DNA of 64,000 nt from Microbulbifer variabilis (GTDB lineage Bacteria > Pseudomonadota > Gammaproteobacteria > Pseudomonadales > Cellvibrionaceae): contig NZ_JAIVKI010000008.1 in NCBI RefSeq assembly GCF_020524905.1, positions 118,075 through 182,074 on the forward strand. Reading direction: 5' to 3'. Under the pieces are notes generated by a model that saw only the letters and a list, made by a program, of their open reading frames with translations, had not been told where the DNA came from and ran no database searches. Shown in pieces: positions 53,945 through 61,307 of this stretch (position 1 is its first letter; each line of letters begins with the position of its first letter). The translations under genes and the position numbers were made by a program.

Positions 53945-55255
53945 TCAGAAGCTATAACCGATACCTAAACTGTATTCACTTTTGTCGTAAGTGTAGATAT
54001 CCCGGTTTTCCTCATTATCAATAAACTGATATTTTCCATTAATGTGGAAATTGGGCGTAACGCGAAATTTCGCTCCCAACCAGGACCTCAGTCGATCAGA
54101 CTCCCTATAGTAGGAATCTACATTGCCTTCACTATCGGTAATACGGTTATTTTCGTTATATAGACTGCTGCGATACTCCACCCCGGTGGATAAATTCCAT
54201 CGTGGAGACGGTATCCAGACCAAGGTTCCCCCCAGGGTGTGTCGGGCAGGAGAATAGCTGTAGTAATCTCCCTCAGCTTTTACCTGACCTTCCCGATCAT
54301 TGTAATCGTAACGATAATACAACTTCGTCTCGGTTGAAAAAAGTGAGCGCTGCCAACTCAAATCAAAGAACTGGCGCCAACCATCCAGATAAGCATATTC
54401 ATCGCCGCCGAAATAATAACCGGGGCTATAGGAAAAAGAGATTATAGAGCGGCCCCAGTTTCCTGAAATTTTACTTAGCAGCCGTGCTTGCTGTGTAACC
54501 GGCTCACCTCCCAGAGTTACCGTCTCAACAGCAAGCCCCAACTCCGTAGACCAGCCAAACCAACGGCGATCACGGGAAAAAGCTGCCCGGGCACTGGCCA
54601 GATCGAGATTTTCATAGTCTTTATATTTACGCCCAAATCCATAACCGTGCACCCGCCATCCATTTTCGGGAGTTCCTCCCAGGCGGTATTGTCCCCAGGC
54701 AAACAATTCTGCGAAGTTGTCAGCCCCAATCGAAGCCTCTTCCAACAATTCATTTTGCAGCGCATAAGCATTGTCATCATTACCAACCGTTAAGCTGATA
54801 GTGGCCAGCCAAGGTCTTTCGTGCTCGCCGCGATGATCTTCTGCAAGTAAACGCAGGCGACGGGCGGCCATATCCCGCAATTTTTCTGTGGCCGCCCCTT
54901 CCCGCACAATACGGTAGTGTTTGACCGCAGCCAATTCGCGATTGGTCCGCTCCGCCGCAACCGCCAAGTTATAACGGGCAAGATCCCGCCAGCGAGCGTC
55001 ATTCAAGAGACCGTGAAAATAAATCGTAGCCTCCGAATAACGCTCAAGCTTCATCAAGGTAACACCAATGTTGTACCTGAGCTTTGCAGAGTTGTTGCCA
55101 GACTCACGTTCAATTTCAAAGTACTTCAGTGCCCTACGGTATTTTCCCTGTTTGAAAGCCTCCGTAGCTTCACTGAAGGACCCTGCGGCTGTTGACACCG
55201 AAGATACCAATGTCAGCAGCGTGAATAGCACTATTCCGATCCGCCCATTTTGCAC
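53945..55255 (-). CDS. TPR-plus-beta-barrel outer-membrane protein
   Basis: 436 aa with a signal peptide (IGIVLFTLLTLVSSVSTA). Residues about 30-145 form TPR-like helical repeats (ATEAFKQGKYRRALKYFEIE; YNIGVTLMKLERYSEATIYF). Residues about 150-436 are alternating aromatic strands ending SEYSLGIGYSF, with terminal Phe, as in outer-membrane barrels. An N-terminal TPR domain before a C-terminal barrel is the layout of Slam-type surface-lipoprotein exporters, but I cannot confirm that family. It is last in a row with the coiled-coil protein, anti-sigma and ECF sigma genes and may be in their regulon. Confidence 0.6.
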   Translation of the reverse strand: MQNGRIGIVLFTLLTLVSSVSTAAGSFSEATEAFKQGKYRRALKYFEIERESGNNSAKLRYNIGVTLMKLERYSEATIYFHGLLNDARWRDLARYNLAVAAERTNRELAAVKHYRIVREGAATEKLRDMAARRLRLLAEDHRGEHERPWLATISLTVGNDDNAYALQNELLEEASIGADNFAELFAWGQYRLGGTPENGWRVHGYGFGRKYKDYENLDLASARAAFSRDRRWFGWSTELGLAVETVTLGGEPVTQQARLLSKISGNWGRSIISFSYSPGYYFGGDEYAYLDGWRQFFDLSWQRSLFSTETKLYYRYDYNDREGQVKAEGDYYSYSPARHTLGGTLVWIPSPRWNLSTGVEYRSSLYNENNRITDSEGNVDSYYRESDRLRSWLGAKFRVTPNFHINGKYQFIDNEENRDIYTYDKSEYSLGIGYSF

Positions 55256-55307
55256 TGTGAATTACCTCTAAACGTTCCCTGTCATAAAGTTTCACTACAA
55301 CCGTCAA

Positions 55308-55853
55308 TCAGGCATCGGGCCCATCCGGTAGATCATCCTGTACATGTTCGAATAGTCCATCGAGATCCATAGTCATCTGCTCGCGAATGTCTTCGGGCAA
55401 ACTACTGAGGATGTCCTGCATCACTTGCTCAATCACACCTTGAATGTCTGCACCATTCATTGCGCTTTTAACGGCCTCTTCAATATTTTCCCTGGCCGCC
55501 TCGGCTGTGCGCAGAGCCTCCTCCCTGGCCGCTTCCGCTGAGAGGCGCGCACTGGTAATGATTTCATACTGGCGCGCAATGGCCTCCCGCATTCTCGCCT
55601 CAATTTCCTCACTATGCTCGGCACCTTGCCCAGAAGCCGCCACCGCTTCCATCACCGCAGCTATGGTCTCCTCGGCAACTTCCTGCAGATCCGGTGGCAA
55701 CTCTATGTTGTTCACCACATCTTGCGCATCTTGTCCCTCCTCAACCACGGTGAGGGTGACATCCAGGTCTTCCGCTGCCTCCTGTGCCATTAAGGGGCCG
55801 GTATATATGACTGCTGCAGCGACACCTGCTGCTATTAATCCTTTCTTCCACAT
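55308..55853 (-). CDS. Exported acidic coiled-coil protein
   Basis: 181 aa from ATG 55853 (MWKKGLIAAGVAAAVIYTG). A signal peptide ends near LMAQ-EAAED. The mature part is strongly acidic and Ala/Glu-rich, with a long predicted helix/coiled coil (about 85-135: EEIEARMREAIARQYEIITS, ARLSAEAAREEALRTAEAA), and an Asp-rich C-terminus (LFEHVQDDLPDGPDA). I do not recognise the family. It lies 60 nt after the anti-sigma gene and could be a target or sensor of that sigma system. Confidence 0.55.
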   Translation of the reverse strand: MWKKGLIAAGVAAAVIYTGPLMAQEAAEDLDVTLTVVEEGQDAQDVVNNIELPPDLQEVAEETIAAVMEAVAASGQGAEHSEEIEARMREAIARQYEIITSARLSAEAAREEALRTAEAARENIEEAVKSAMNGADIQGVIEQVMQDILSSLPEDIREQMTMDLDGLFEHVQDDLPDGPDA

Positions 55854-55913
55854 CGCTTGGTTACCTCTAGGTTGTGACAAAAGAAGCTATCGAACACCAT
55901 TGAGCGGCCGGAT

Positions 55914-56486
55914 TTACAAGTGCGTTAAGCGCTGCCGCAAACGCTTGCTCACCCCGCCATACTCCACTTCAATCAATATCTCCCCGGCGCCTTTTTTGCC
56001 GAGAATTTTTACCGGCAGCGATAAGCGGTTACTCCCCGCAGCAATATCCGCTTGCCACTGCAACACCTGACTGCTCGCATAACCATCCATTCGCATATTT
56101 TCAGGCAGGGTGACCCTGATGAGTGCACCCGGCATCTGGCGACTACTGTGCAGTACAAGATGTACTGGCCGGCTAACAACTGGCCCGACTTCTGATTGCG
56201 CGTAAGCCGGCGAAGCTTCCAGCAACGCATCTTTTGAAGTGGTCAGTATCAACACCAGCGTCACGACGACTAAGAAGCCTGCGGCCACTGCCAGTTGCCC
56301 CACTCGCCGGTATTCATTGACGAATAATTTCAGTGGCGAATAGGATTTACTGATTCCCCGCTCTGCGAGTACAGACTTCAATATGCGCTCTTCCAAATCC
56401 TCACCAGGTTCCTCAACCGGCAGGGAGCGAAGCTGACTGCGCAGTAATTCATCACTGGAAAATTCTTCAGAGTCATATTTCAGCAT
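55914..56486 (-). CDS. Membrane-bound anti-sigma factor-like protein
   Basis: 190 aa: cytoplasmic N-terminal ~65 residues, a single TM (VGQLAVAAGFLVVVTLVLILTT), then a ~100-residue periplasmic beta-rich domain (PVHLVLHSSRQMPGALIRVTLP ... LIEVEYGGVSKRLRQRL). It lies 18 nt after an ECF sigma gene, the usual place for its anti-sigma partner. The N-terminus lacks a zinc HxxxCxxC motif, so sigma binding would be of the zinc-free type. Role inferred from topology and position. Confidence 0.65.
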   Translation of the reverse strand: MLKYDSEEFSSDELLRSQLRSLPVEEPGEDLEERILKSVLAERGISKSYSPLKLFVNEYRRVGQLAVAAGFLVVVTLVLILTTSKDALLEASPAYAQSEVGPVVSRPVHLVLHSSRQMPGALIRVTLPENMRMDGYASSQVLQWQADIAAGSNRLSLPVKILGKKGAGEILIEVEYGGVSKRLRQRLTHL

Positions 56487-56504
56487 TGGCTTTTCCTCTG
56501 ATTA

Positions 56505-57059
56505 TTAACACGGATGGCTCTCGCTATAGGTTCCCTCAACGAGCATTTTTTTTAATTTTTTATGTGCGCGATGTAGGCGCGATTTCACCGTGCCCACACT
56601 GATGTCCAAAATATCCGCCACCTCCAGTAGGGAATAGCCCTCGACATCATGCAGCAACACCGTATCGCGCCAACCGGCATTGAGTTTCGAAAGGGCCTGC
56701 AGCAAGGCGCGTTGCATTCCCACCTGGGAACTGACTCCCTCTTCAGAGGTGCTGCAAATTACCGTTTCCCAGTCGACATCTTCATCCACCGGGGAACTTC
56801 GGCGCCTGCGGTAGAGATCTACATAGCGGTGATAAAGCACCTTGATTAACCAGGGACCCAAGCGCTGAATATTTTCCAGTGCCACAGAGCGCGCCAGCAG
56901 GCTGGCCAGTACATCCTGCACCAAGTCCTCTGCCTCCTCACGGCTCCCAGTCCAGCGAAAGGCCATGCGATAAAGTTGACGAATATGAGGGTGAACTAAC
57001 TCTGCGAAATGCGCGCTGCTCGATCGACGTCGCAATAAGTTTTTTGGCCAGGCGTACAA
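56505..57059 (-). CDS. ECF-family RNA polymerase sigma factor
   Basis: 184 aa, TTG start (no ATG fits) with GGGAG upstream. Sigma region 2 (LVHPHIRQLYRMAFRWTGSREEAEDLVQDVLASL) and region 4 (VLLHDVEGYSLLEVADILDISVGTVKSRLHRAHKKL) are clear and region 3 is absent, defining group 4/ECF. It heads the row sigma, anti-sigma, coiled-coil protein, TPR-barrel protein, suggesting control of an envelope function. The inverted repeat at 57130-57149 lies about 70 nt upstream. A GGAAC-type ECF -35 was not found. Confidence 0.9.
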   Translation of the reverse strand: MYAWPKNLLRRRSSSAHFAELVHPHIRQLYRMAFRWTGSREEAEDLVQDVLASLLARSVALENIQRLGPWLIKVLYHRYVDLYRRRRSSPVDEDVDWETVICSTSEEGVSSQVGMQRALLQALSKLNAGWRDTVLLHDVEGYSLLEVADILDISVGTVKSRLHRAHKKLKKMLVEGTYSESHPC

Positions 57060-57129
57060 ACCGCTACTCCCGGATATTTAAGGAAAATCGCCCGCAAGTT
57101 TGTTAACTGCGGTGTGAGATGGAAAACTG

Positions 57130-57149
57130 CACACTGAAATCACAGTGTG
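57130..57149. promoter_or_regulatory. Inverted repeat upstream of the ECF sigma gene
   Basis: CACACTG-aaatca-CAGTGTG, perfect 7-base arms in 20 bases. Position and length suit a dimeric repressor or activator site. No matching regulator is known to me. Confidence 0.4.
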
Positions 57150-57228
57150 ATAGTTGAAAAAATCTAGCAGTGATTAGCGGAGAGAGTGAGAAGAAAGGGA
57201 TTTGCGTGTGAAGCGCTACGCCGAAACA

Positions 57229-57267
57229 CTGCCTATCCCGCTATTTAGTTAGCGTCGGGATAGGCAG
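57229..57267 (-). terminator. Long hairpin downstream of rlmB
   Basis: CTGCCTATCCCG (57229-57240) pairs perfectly with CGGGATAGGCAG (57256-57267); an inner CGCTA/TAGCG extends the structure. It lies 17 bases after the rlmB stop on the minus strand. The T-run is before rather than after the stem on that strand. Confidence 0.65.
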
Positions 57268-57283
57268 TAAAAAAATAAAACAA

Positions 57284-58039
57284 TCAGGCGCTGCGCTGAC
57301 GCACCGCTTCAAACAGACAGACGCCGGTGGCAACAGAGACATTCAGGCTACTGACTTCACCGGCCATGGGAATTTTAATTAAATGATCGCAGTGCTCCCG
57401 CGTTAATCGACGCAGGCCACTGCCCTCGGCCCCCATGACCAACGCCAACGGACCGGTCAACTTTGATTGATAGACATCCTGGGTGGCCTCCCCCGCCGCA
57501 CCGAATATCCATACGCCGGCCTGCTGCAGTTGCTGCAGGGTTCGCGCGAGATTGGTCACCGTAACGAAGGGTAAAACTTCGGCCGCACCGCAGGCCACCT
57601 TGCGGGCGGTGGGAGTCAAGCCTGCGGACTTATCCTTGGGTGCAATTACCGCATGCACACCGGCGGCTTCCGCAGAGCGCAAGCAAGCCCCCAGATTGTG
57701 GGGGTCGGTCACGCCATCCAGCACCAACAGGAATGGCGTTTCACCTTTTTGATCGAGCTGCTCAAGCATTCCTAATAGGAATTTCTCGTCCTGGACCTTG
57801 GTTTTCTCTGCACAAAGTGCGATGACACCCTGATGGTTGGCCCCCTCTTCCACCTTGTCATCCAAGGCACGGCGGTCGACAAAGCGCAGGGCAATTTCAT
57901 TTTTTTCCGCCTGTTGAATAATTTTTTGCAAGCGCTGGTCTTTGCGCCCACGCAATAACATCAATTCCTGCACATTTTGCGGGGAACTTTTTAATAGCGC
58001 CTGCACCGCGTGCAGGCCGTATACCAATTCCTGGCTCAA
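57284..58039 (-). CDS. rlmB: 23S rRNA (guanosine-2'-O)-methyltransferase
   Basis: 251 aa. N-terminal substrate-binding domain ([15 protein letters not shown]), then the SPOUT knot domain with the three TrmH motifs: [45 protein letters not shown], and [22 protein letters not shown]. It methylates Gm2251 in 23S rRNA with SAM. It follows rnr by 12 nt, the standard rnr-rlmB operon. Confidence 0.96.
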   Translation of the reverse strand: MSQELVYGLHAVQALLKSSPQNVQELMLLRGRKDQRLQKIIQQAEKNEIALRFVDRRALDDKVEEGANHQGVIALCAEKTKVQDEKFLLGMLEQLDQKGETPFLLVLDGVTDPHNLGACLRSAEAAGVHAVIAPKDKSAGLTPTARKVACGAAEVLPFVTVTNLARTLQQLQQAGVWIFGAAGEATQDVYQSKLTGPLALVMGAEGSGLRRLTREHCDHLIKIPMAGEVSSLNVSVATGVCLFEAVRQRSA

Positions 58040-58051
58040 TTTATGCCTCGA

Positions 58052-60781
58052 TCACTTTTTCTTTTTACTGGTGGAAGAAACTTTCTTCTTCTTTTTAATT
58101 TTGCCACTGCGTGTTTTGGCCTTTTCCGCTTTCTGCGCAGCTTTGCGCGCAGCTACCGCAGGGCGTTTACCGCCCTTGCGCGGTGGGGTGCGCTTGCTGC
58201 CGCGACGCTTTATTGGTTCATCGCTTTTTGGCTTGTCGGCTTCCTCGCTCGACCCTTTCTTGGCAGTAAGGGATTTATCCTCTGCAAATTCCTGCACGGG
58301 AACCGCCTCTTTGGAGCCAACCTTGCGTTTGCGAATTGGCGCTACCTCCGCTGCCGTTTCTGCACGCTTCCCCCAGGGGCTAACATTTGACTTTCGGATA
58401 CCGTCCTTTTTTTCTTTTCCGCGTCGCTCCCGCTCCAGCTGATGCTCCACCGCCATTTCCATGGCACGAGCACTGACCTGAGTCGTCTCTGTTTTGACCC
58501 GCGAGGCCTTATTGCGTGGCACCAATCCCTCAAGGATAAAGTCGACTTTGCGCTCCTCTAGATCCACCCGCGCCACCTGAACGGTAACCGAGTCACCCAG
58601 GTGGTAGCGCTTACCACTGCGCTCGCCGATCAAACGCTGATGCGCCTGCTCAAAGCGGTAGTAGTCTTTGGGTAACGCAGTCACATGAATCAACCCCTCA
58701 ACAAAAAGGTCGTTGAGTTCAACAAACAGACCGAACCCTGTCACCGCACTGATCACACCGGAGTAAACCTCACCCACATGGTCCTGCAGGTATTCACACT
58801 TGAGCCAGCTGACAACGTCGCGGGTGGCATCGTCGGCACGGCGCTCGGTCATGGAACACTGTTCGCCAAGTTGTAGCATCGCCGGCATATCGTAGGGCAG
58901 TATCTGCTGACGATCGATGGGCCTGGCGCCAGGAACGGTATAAATCTTCTGCGCCACTGCGGGTTCATTGGCACTACCATTGCGAATCAACCAGCGCAAG
59001 GCGCGGTGCAGCAACAGGTCGGGATAGCGGCGAATCGGTGAGGTAAAATGCGCATAAGCGCGATAATCCAAGCCAAAGTGGCCGCGATTTTCCGGCTGAT
59101 ATACCGCCTGATTCATGGAACGCAGTAACATCACCTGAATGATATGTGCATCGGCTCGCCCTTCCACTTGCTCCAATAGTGCCTGGAAATCCGCTGGCCG
59201 CGGCTCTGAGCCACCGGGCAGGCGCAGCCCCAACTCTCCAAGATACTCGCGCAGGTTGCTGAGTTTTTCCTCTTTGGGCGCATCATGCACGCGGTAGAGC
59301 GCCGGCAATTCCGACAGCTCCATTAAATCGGCCGCGCAAACATTCGCCGCCAGCATGCACTCTTCAATCAGCTTATGCGCATCGTTGCGGGTGACAGGCA
59401 CAATGCGCTCAATCTTGCGCTCACTGTCAAATAAAATACGGGTTTCGGTGGTTTCGAAATCAATCGCCCCGCGCCTATCACGGGCACTGCGCAGCGCCAG
59501 GTATAAGTCGTGCAAATTATCCAAGTGCGGAACAAGAGCGGCATACTGCTTGCGTAAACCACTGTCGCGATTGTCGCGCTCCTCTAAAACCTGTCCTACC
59601 TGGGTATAAGTCAGGCGCGCATGGCTGCGCATCAAGCCTTCAAAGAAACGGTAATTGGCAATTTCACCGCGACGATCGATGTGCATCTCGCACACCATAC
59701 ACAGTCGGTCCACCTCTGGATTTAATGAACAGAGCCCATTGGACAGTTTTTCCGGCAGCATCGGCACGACAAAGTCGGGAAAATAAACCGAGTTACCGCG
59801 ACTGTGGGCCTCCTCATCCAGAACCGAACCGGGGTGCACATAGTGGGAAACATCGGCAATGGCCACCAACAACTTCCAGCTATTGTCGGGCAGTAGCTCA
59901 CAATAAACCGCATCATCAAAATCGCGGGCATCCTCACCATCAATGGTGACCAGGGGAAGCTGGCGCAGATCTACCCGCGCTTTTTTATCCTCTTCCATTA
60001 CTTCATCGGCAATGGCATCCACCTCTGCCTGCAAGGCGGCGGGCCAAACATGAGGGATGCCGTAATTGCGAATCGCGACATCAATTTCCATTCCCGGTGC
60101 CAGGTGGTCGCCGAGCACTTCCAGCACCTCCCCCTGGGGTACGCGGTCTCGTCCCGGCTGAGTGACAATTTTTACCACCACATATTGACCGTGTTCGGCC
60201 CCAGCCGCATCTTCCGCCGCTACCATCACATCCAGATTCACCCGGGGGTTATCCGGCCGTACAAAACAGATGCCATTTTCTCGGTACAAGCGCCCAGCCA
60301 ACTGCTCGGTATTGTGCTTAATTACCCGTACCACAGCACCTTCGCGCTTACCACGAAAGCCATCGGGGGTCTCCCGCACCAATACCTCATCACCATCGAA
60401 TACCTTGCGCATTTGTCGATGGGATAAAAACAAATCGCTGCCGCCATCCGTAGGCACAACGAAGCCAAAACCGTCGCGGTGACCAATCACTCGACCGCGA
60501 ACCAGGCTCATCTTATCCAGTACGCCAAAATCACCAGCGCGATTACTGGCGATCTGGCCATCACGGGACATGGCGATAAGACGTCGCCGCACCCCTTCAC
60601 GCCGGTCCTCATCTTCTAGTTCCAGCAGGTCGGCGACAAACTCCCAGGGCACCGGCTCCGCCTGCTGTTCCAGCAGTTGCAGCAGGTATTCTCGGCTGGG
60701 GATAGGCTTTTCATATTTTTCCGCCTCGCGCTGGGCATGGGGGTCAGCGTTGAGGGGTTCTGAAGTATTTTTGTGTGTCAA
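58052..60781 (-). CDS. rnr: Ribonuclease R
   Basis: 909 aa, within the usual range for long RNase R. N-terminal HTH and cold-shock domains (to about 230), RNB catalytic domain with the acidic metal-binding cluster TIDGEDARDFDDAVYCE, and ARLTYTQVGQVLE/HFTSPIRRYPDLLLHRAL. The S1 domain follows (VGEVYSGVISAVTGFGLFVELND). The C-terminal ~150 residues are Lys/Arg-rich and unstructured, ending in Lys runs, as in other RNase R proteins. A 3'-5' exonuclease for structured RNA; co-transcribed with rlmB. Confidence 0.97.
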   Translation of the reverse strand: MTHKNTSEPLNADPHAQREAEKYEKPIPSREYLLQLLEQQAEPVPWEFVADLLELEDEDRREGVRRRLIAMSRDGQIASNRAGDFGVLDKMSLVRGRVIGHRDGFGFVVPTDGGSDLFLSHRQMRKVFDGDEVLVRETPDGFRGKREGAVVRVIKHNTEQLAGRLYRENGICFVRPDNPRVNLDVMVAAEDAAGAEHGQYVVVKIVTQPGRDRVPQGEVLEVLGDHLAPGMEIDVAIRNYGIPHVWPAALQAEVDAIADEVMEEDKKARVDLRQLPLVTIDGEDARDFDDAVYCELLPDNSWKLLVAIADVSHYVHPGSVLDEEAHSRGNSVYFPDFVVPMLPEKLSNGLCSLNPEVDRLCMVCEMHIDRRGEIANYRFFEGLMRSHARLTYTQVGQVLEERDNRDSGLRKQYAALVPHLDNLHDLYLALRSARDRRGAIDFETTETRILFDSERKIERIVPVTRNDAHKLIEECMLAANVCAADLMELSELPALYRVHDAPKEEKLSNLREYLGELGLRLPGGSEPRPADFQALLEQVEGRADAHIIQVMLLRSMNQAVYQPENRGHFGLDYRAYAHFTSPIRRYPDLLLHRALRWLIRNGSANEPAVAQKIYTVPGARPIDRQQILPYDMPAMLQLGEQCSMTERRADDATRDVVSWLKCEYLQDHVGEVYSGVISAVTGFGLFVELNDLFVEGLIHVTALPKDYYRFEQAHQRLIGERSGKRYHLGDSVTVQVARVDLEERKVDFILEGLVPRNKASRVKTETTQVSARAMEMAVEHQLERERRGKEKKDGIRKSNVSPWGKRAETAAEVAPIRKRKVGSKEAVPVQEFAEDKSLTAKKGSSEEADKPKSDEPIKRRGSKRTPPRKGGKRPAVAARKAAQKAEKAKTRSGKIKKKKKVSSTSKKKK

Positions 60782-60964
60782 AACAGCATCCGTTGTTGAG
60801 ATAACCGCCTATTGAGGCGGCTTCCGGAGGTTATCCGGTCAAAGGCTGGCGGCGGGGGTAGAGAGTTTTTGTTCAATGTTTCGCCGCTGTTGAACGCATT
60901 ATAAGCGATTTCAACACATTTCCAGACCTCCGGCGAGAATGTTGAAAAAAACGCAATGAAACCG

Positions 60965-60993
60965 TTGACACCCCCCCTGCAGATCTCTATAGT
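60965..60993 (+). promoter_or_regulatory. Sigma-70 promoter of the tRNA-Leu gene
   Basis: TTGACA (60965-60970), 17-base spacer, TATAGT (60988-60993). Predicted start near 61000, about 24 bases before the mature tRNA. The -35 is a perfect consensus match, as expected for a strong stable-RNA promoter. Confidence 0.85.
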
Positions 60994-61023
60994 TCGCGTC
61001 CTCAACGGAGCACACGTTGATTT

Positions 61024-61110
61024 GCCCAGGTGGCGGAATTGGTAGACGCGCTAGCTTCAGGTGCTAGTGACCTAACGGTCGTGGAGGTTCAAGTCCTCTC
61101 CTGGGCACCA
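61024..61110 (+). tRNA. tRNA-Leu (anticodon CAG)
   Basis: 87 nt including an encoded CCA. The acceptor stem GCCCAGG/CCTGGGC pairs fully. The D region GGCGGAATTGGTAGACGC is typical of class II Leu tRNAs. Anticodon stem CTAGC/GCTAG encloses loop TTCAGGT, giving CAG. A long variable arm (TGACCTAACGGTCGT) and T-arm with GGTTCAAGTCC follow. Promoter at 60965 and terminator at 61119 make it a single-gene transcript. Confidence 0.97.
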
Positions 61111-61118
61111 ATTCCAAA

Positions 61119-61148
61119 AAGGCTGACTCGAAAGAGTCGGCCTTTTTT
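61119..61148 (+). terminator. Intrinsic terminator of tRNA-Leu
   Basis: AAGGCTGACTC-gaaa-GAGTCGGCCTT (one T-G pair) followed by a T-run to 61148. A GAAA tetraloop and strong U-tract, 8 bases after the tRNA. Confidence 0.92.
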
Positions 61149-61247
61149 CGTTGTGGAAAGCTGAATCTCTATCCCAACGCTACTTTTTTGATCGCTTCCT
61201 GCCTTTGTTAAATATTCGCCCAGGTTTCTCATAATGTATGAGAAATA

Positions 61248-61276
61248 AAAAACCGGCCATGGGGGCCGGTTTTTTA
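61248..61276. terminator. Bidirectional intrinsic terminator
   Basis: AAAAAACCGGCC-atggg-GGCCGGTTTTTT, a perfect 12-bp stem flanked by A and T runs, so it works in both directions. It closes the large repetitive-protein gene on the minus strand. Confidence 0.9.
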
Positions 61277-61307
61277 CTCAGTGAATAGCCTTAATCACTT
61301 AGATAAA

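Noticed and set aside
61119..61300. tRNA-adjacent attachment site of an integrated element
   Set aside because: No integrase and no repeated tRNA 3' end found; the downstream stem is a plain terminator.
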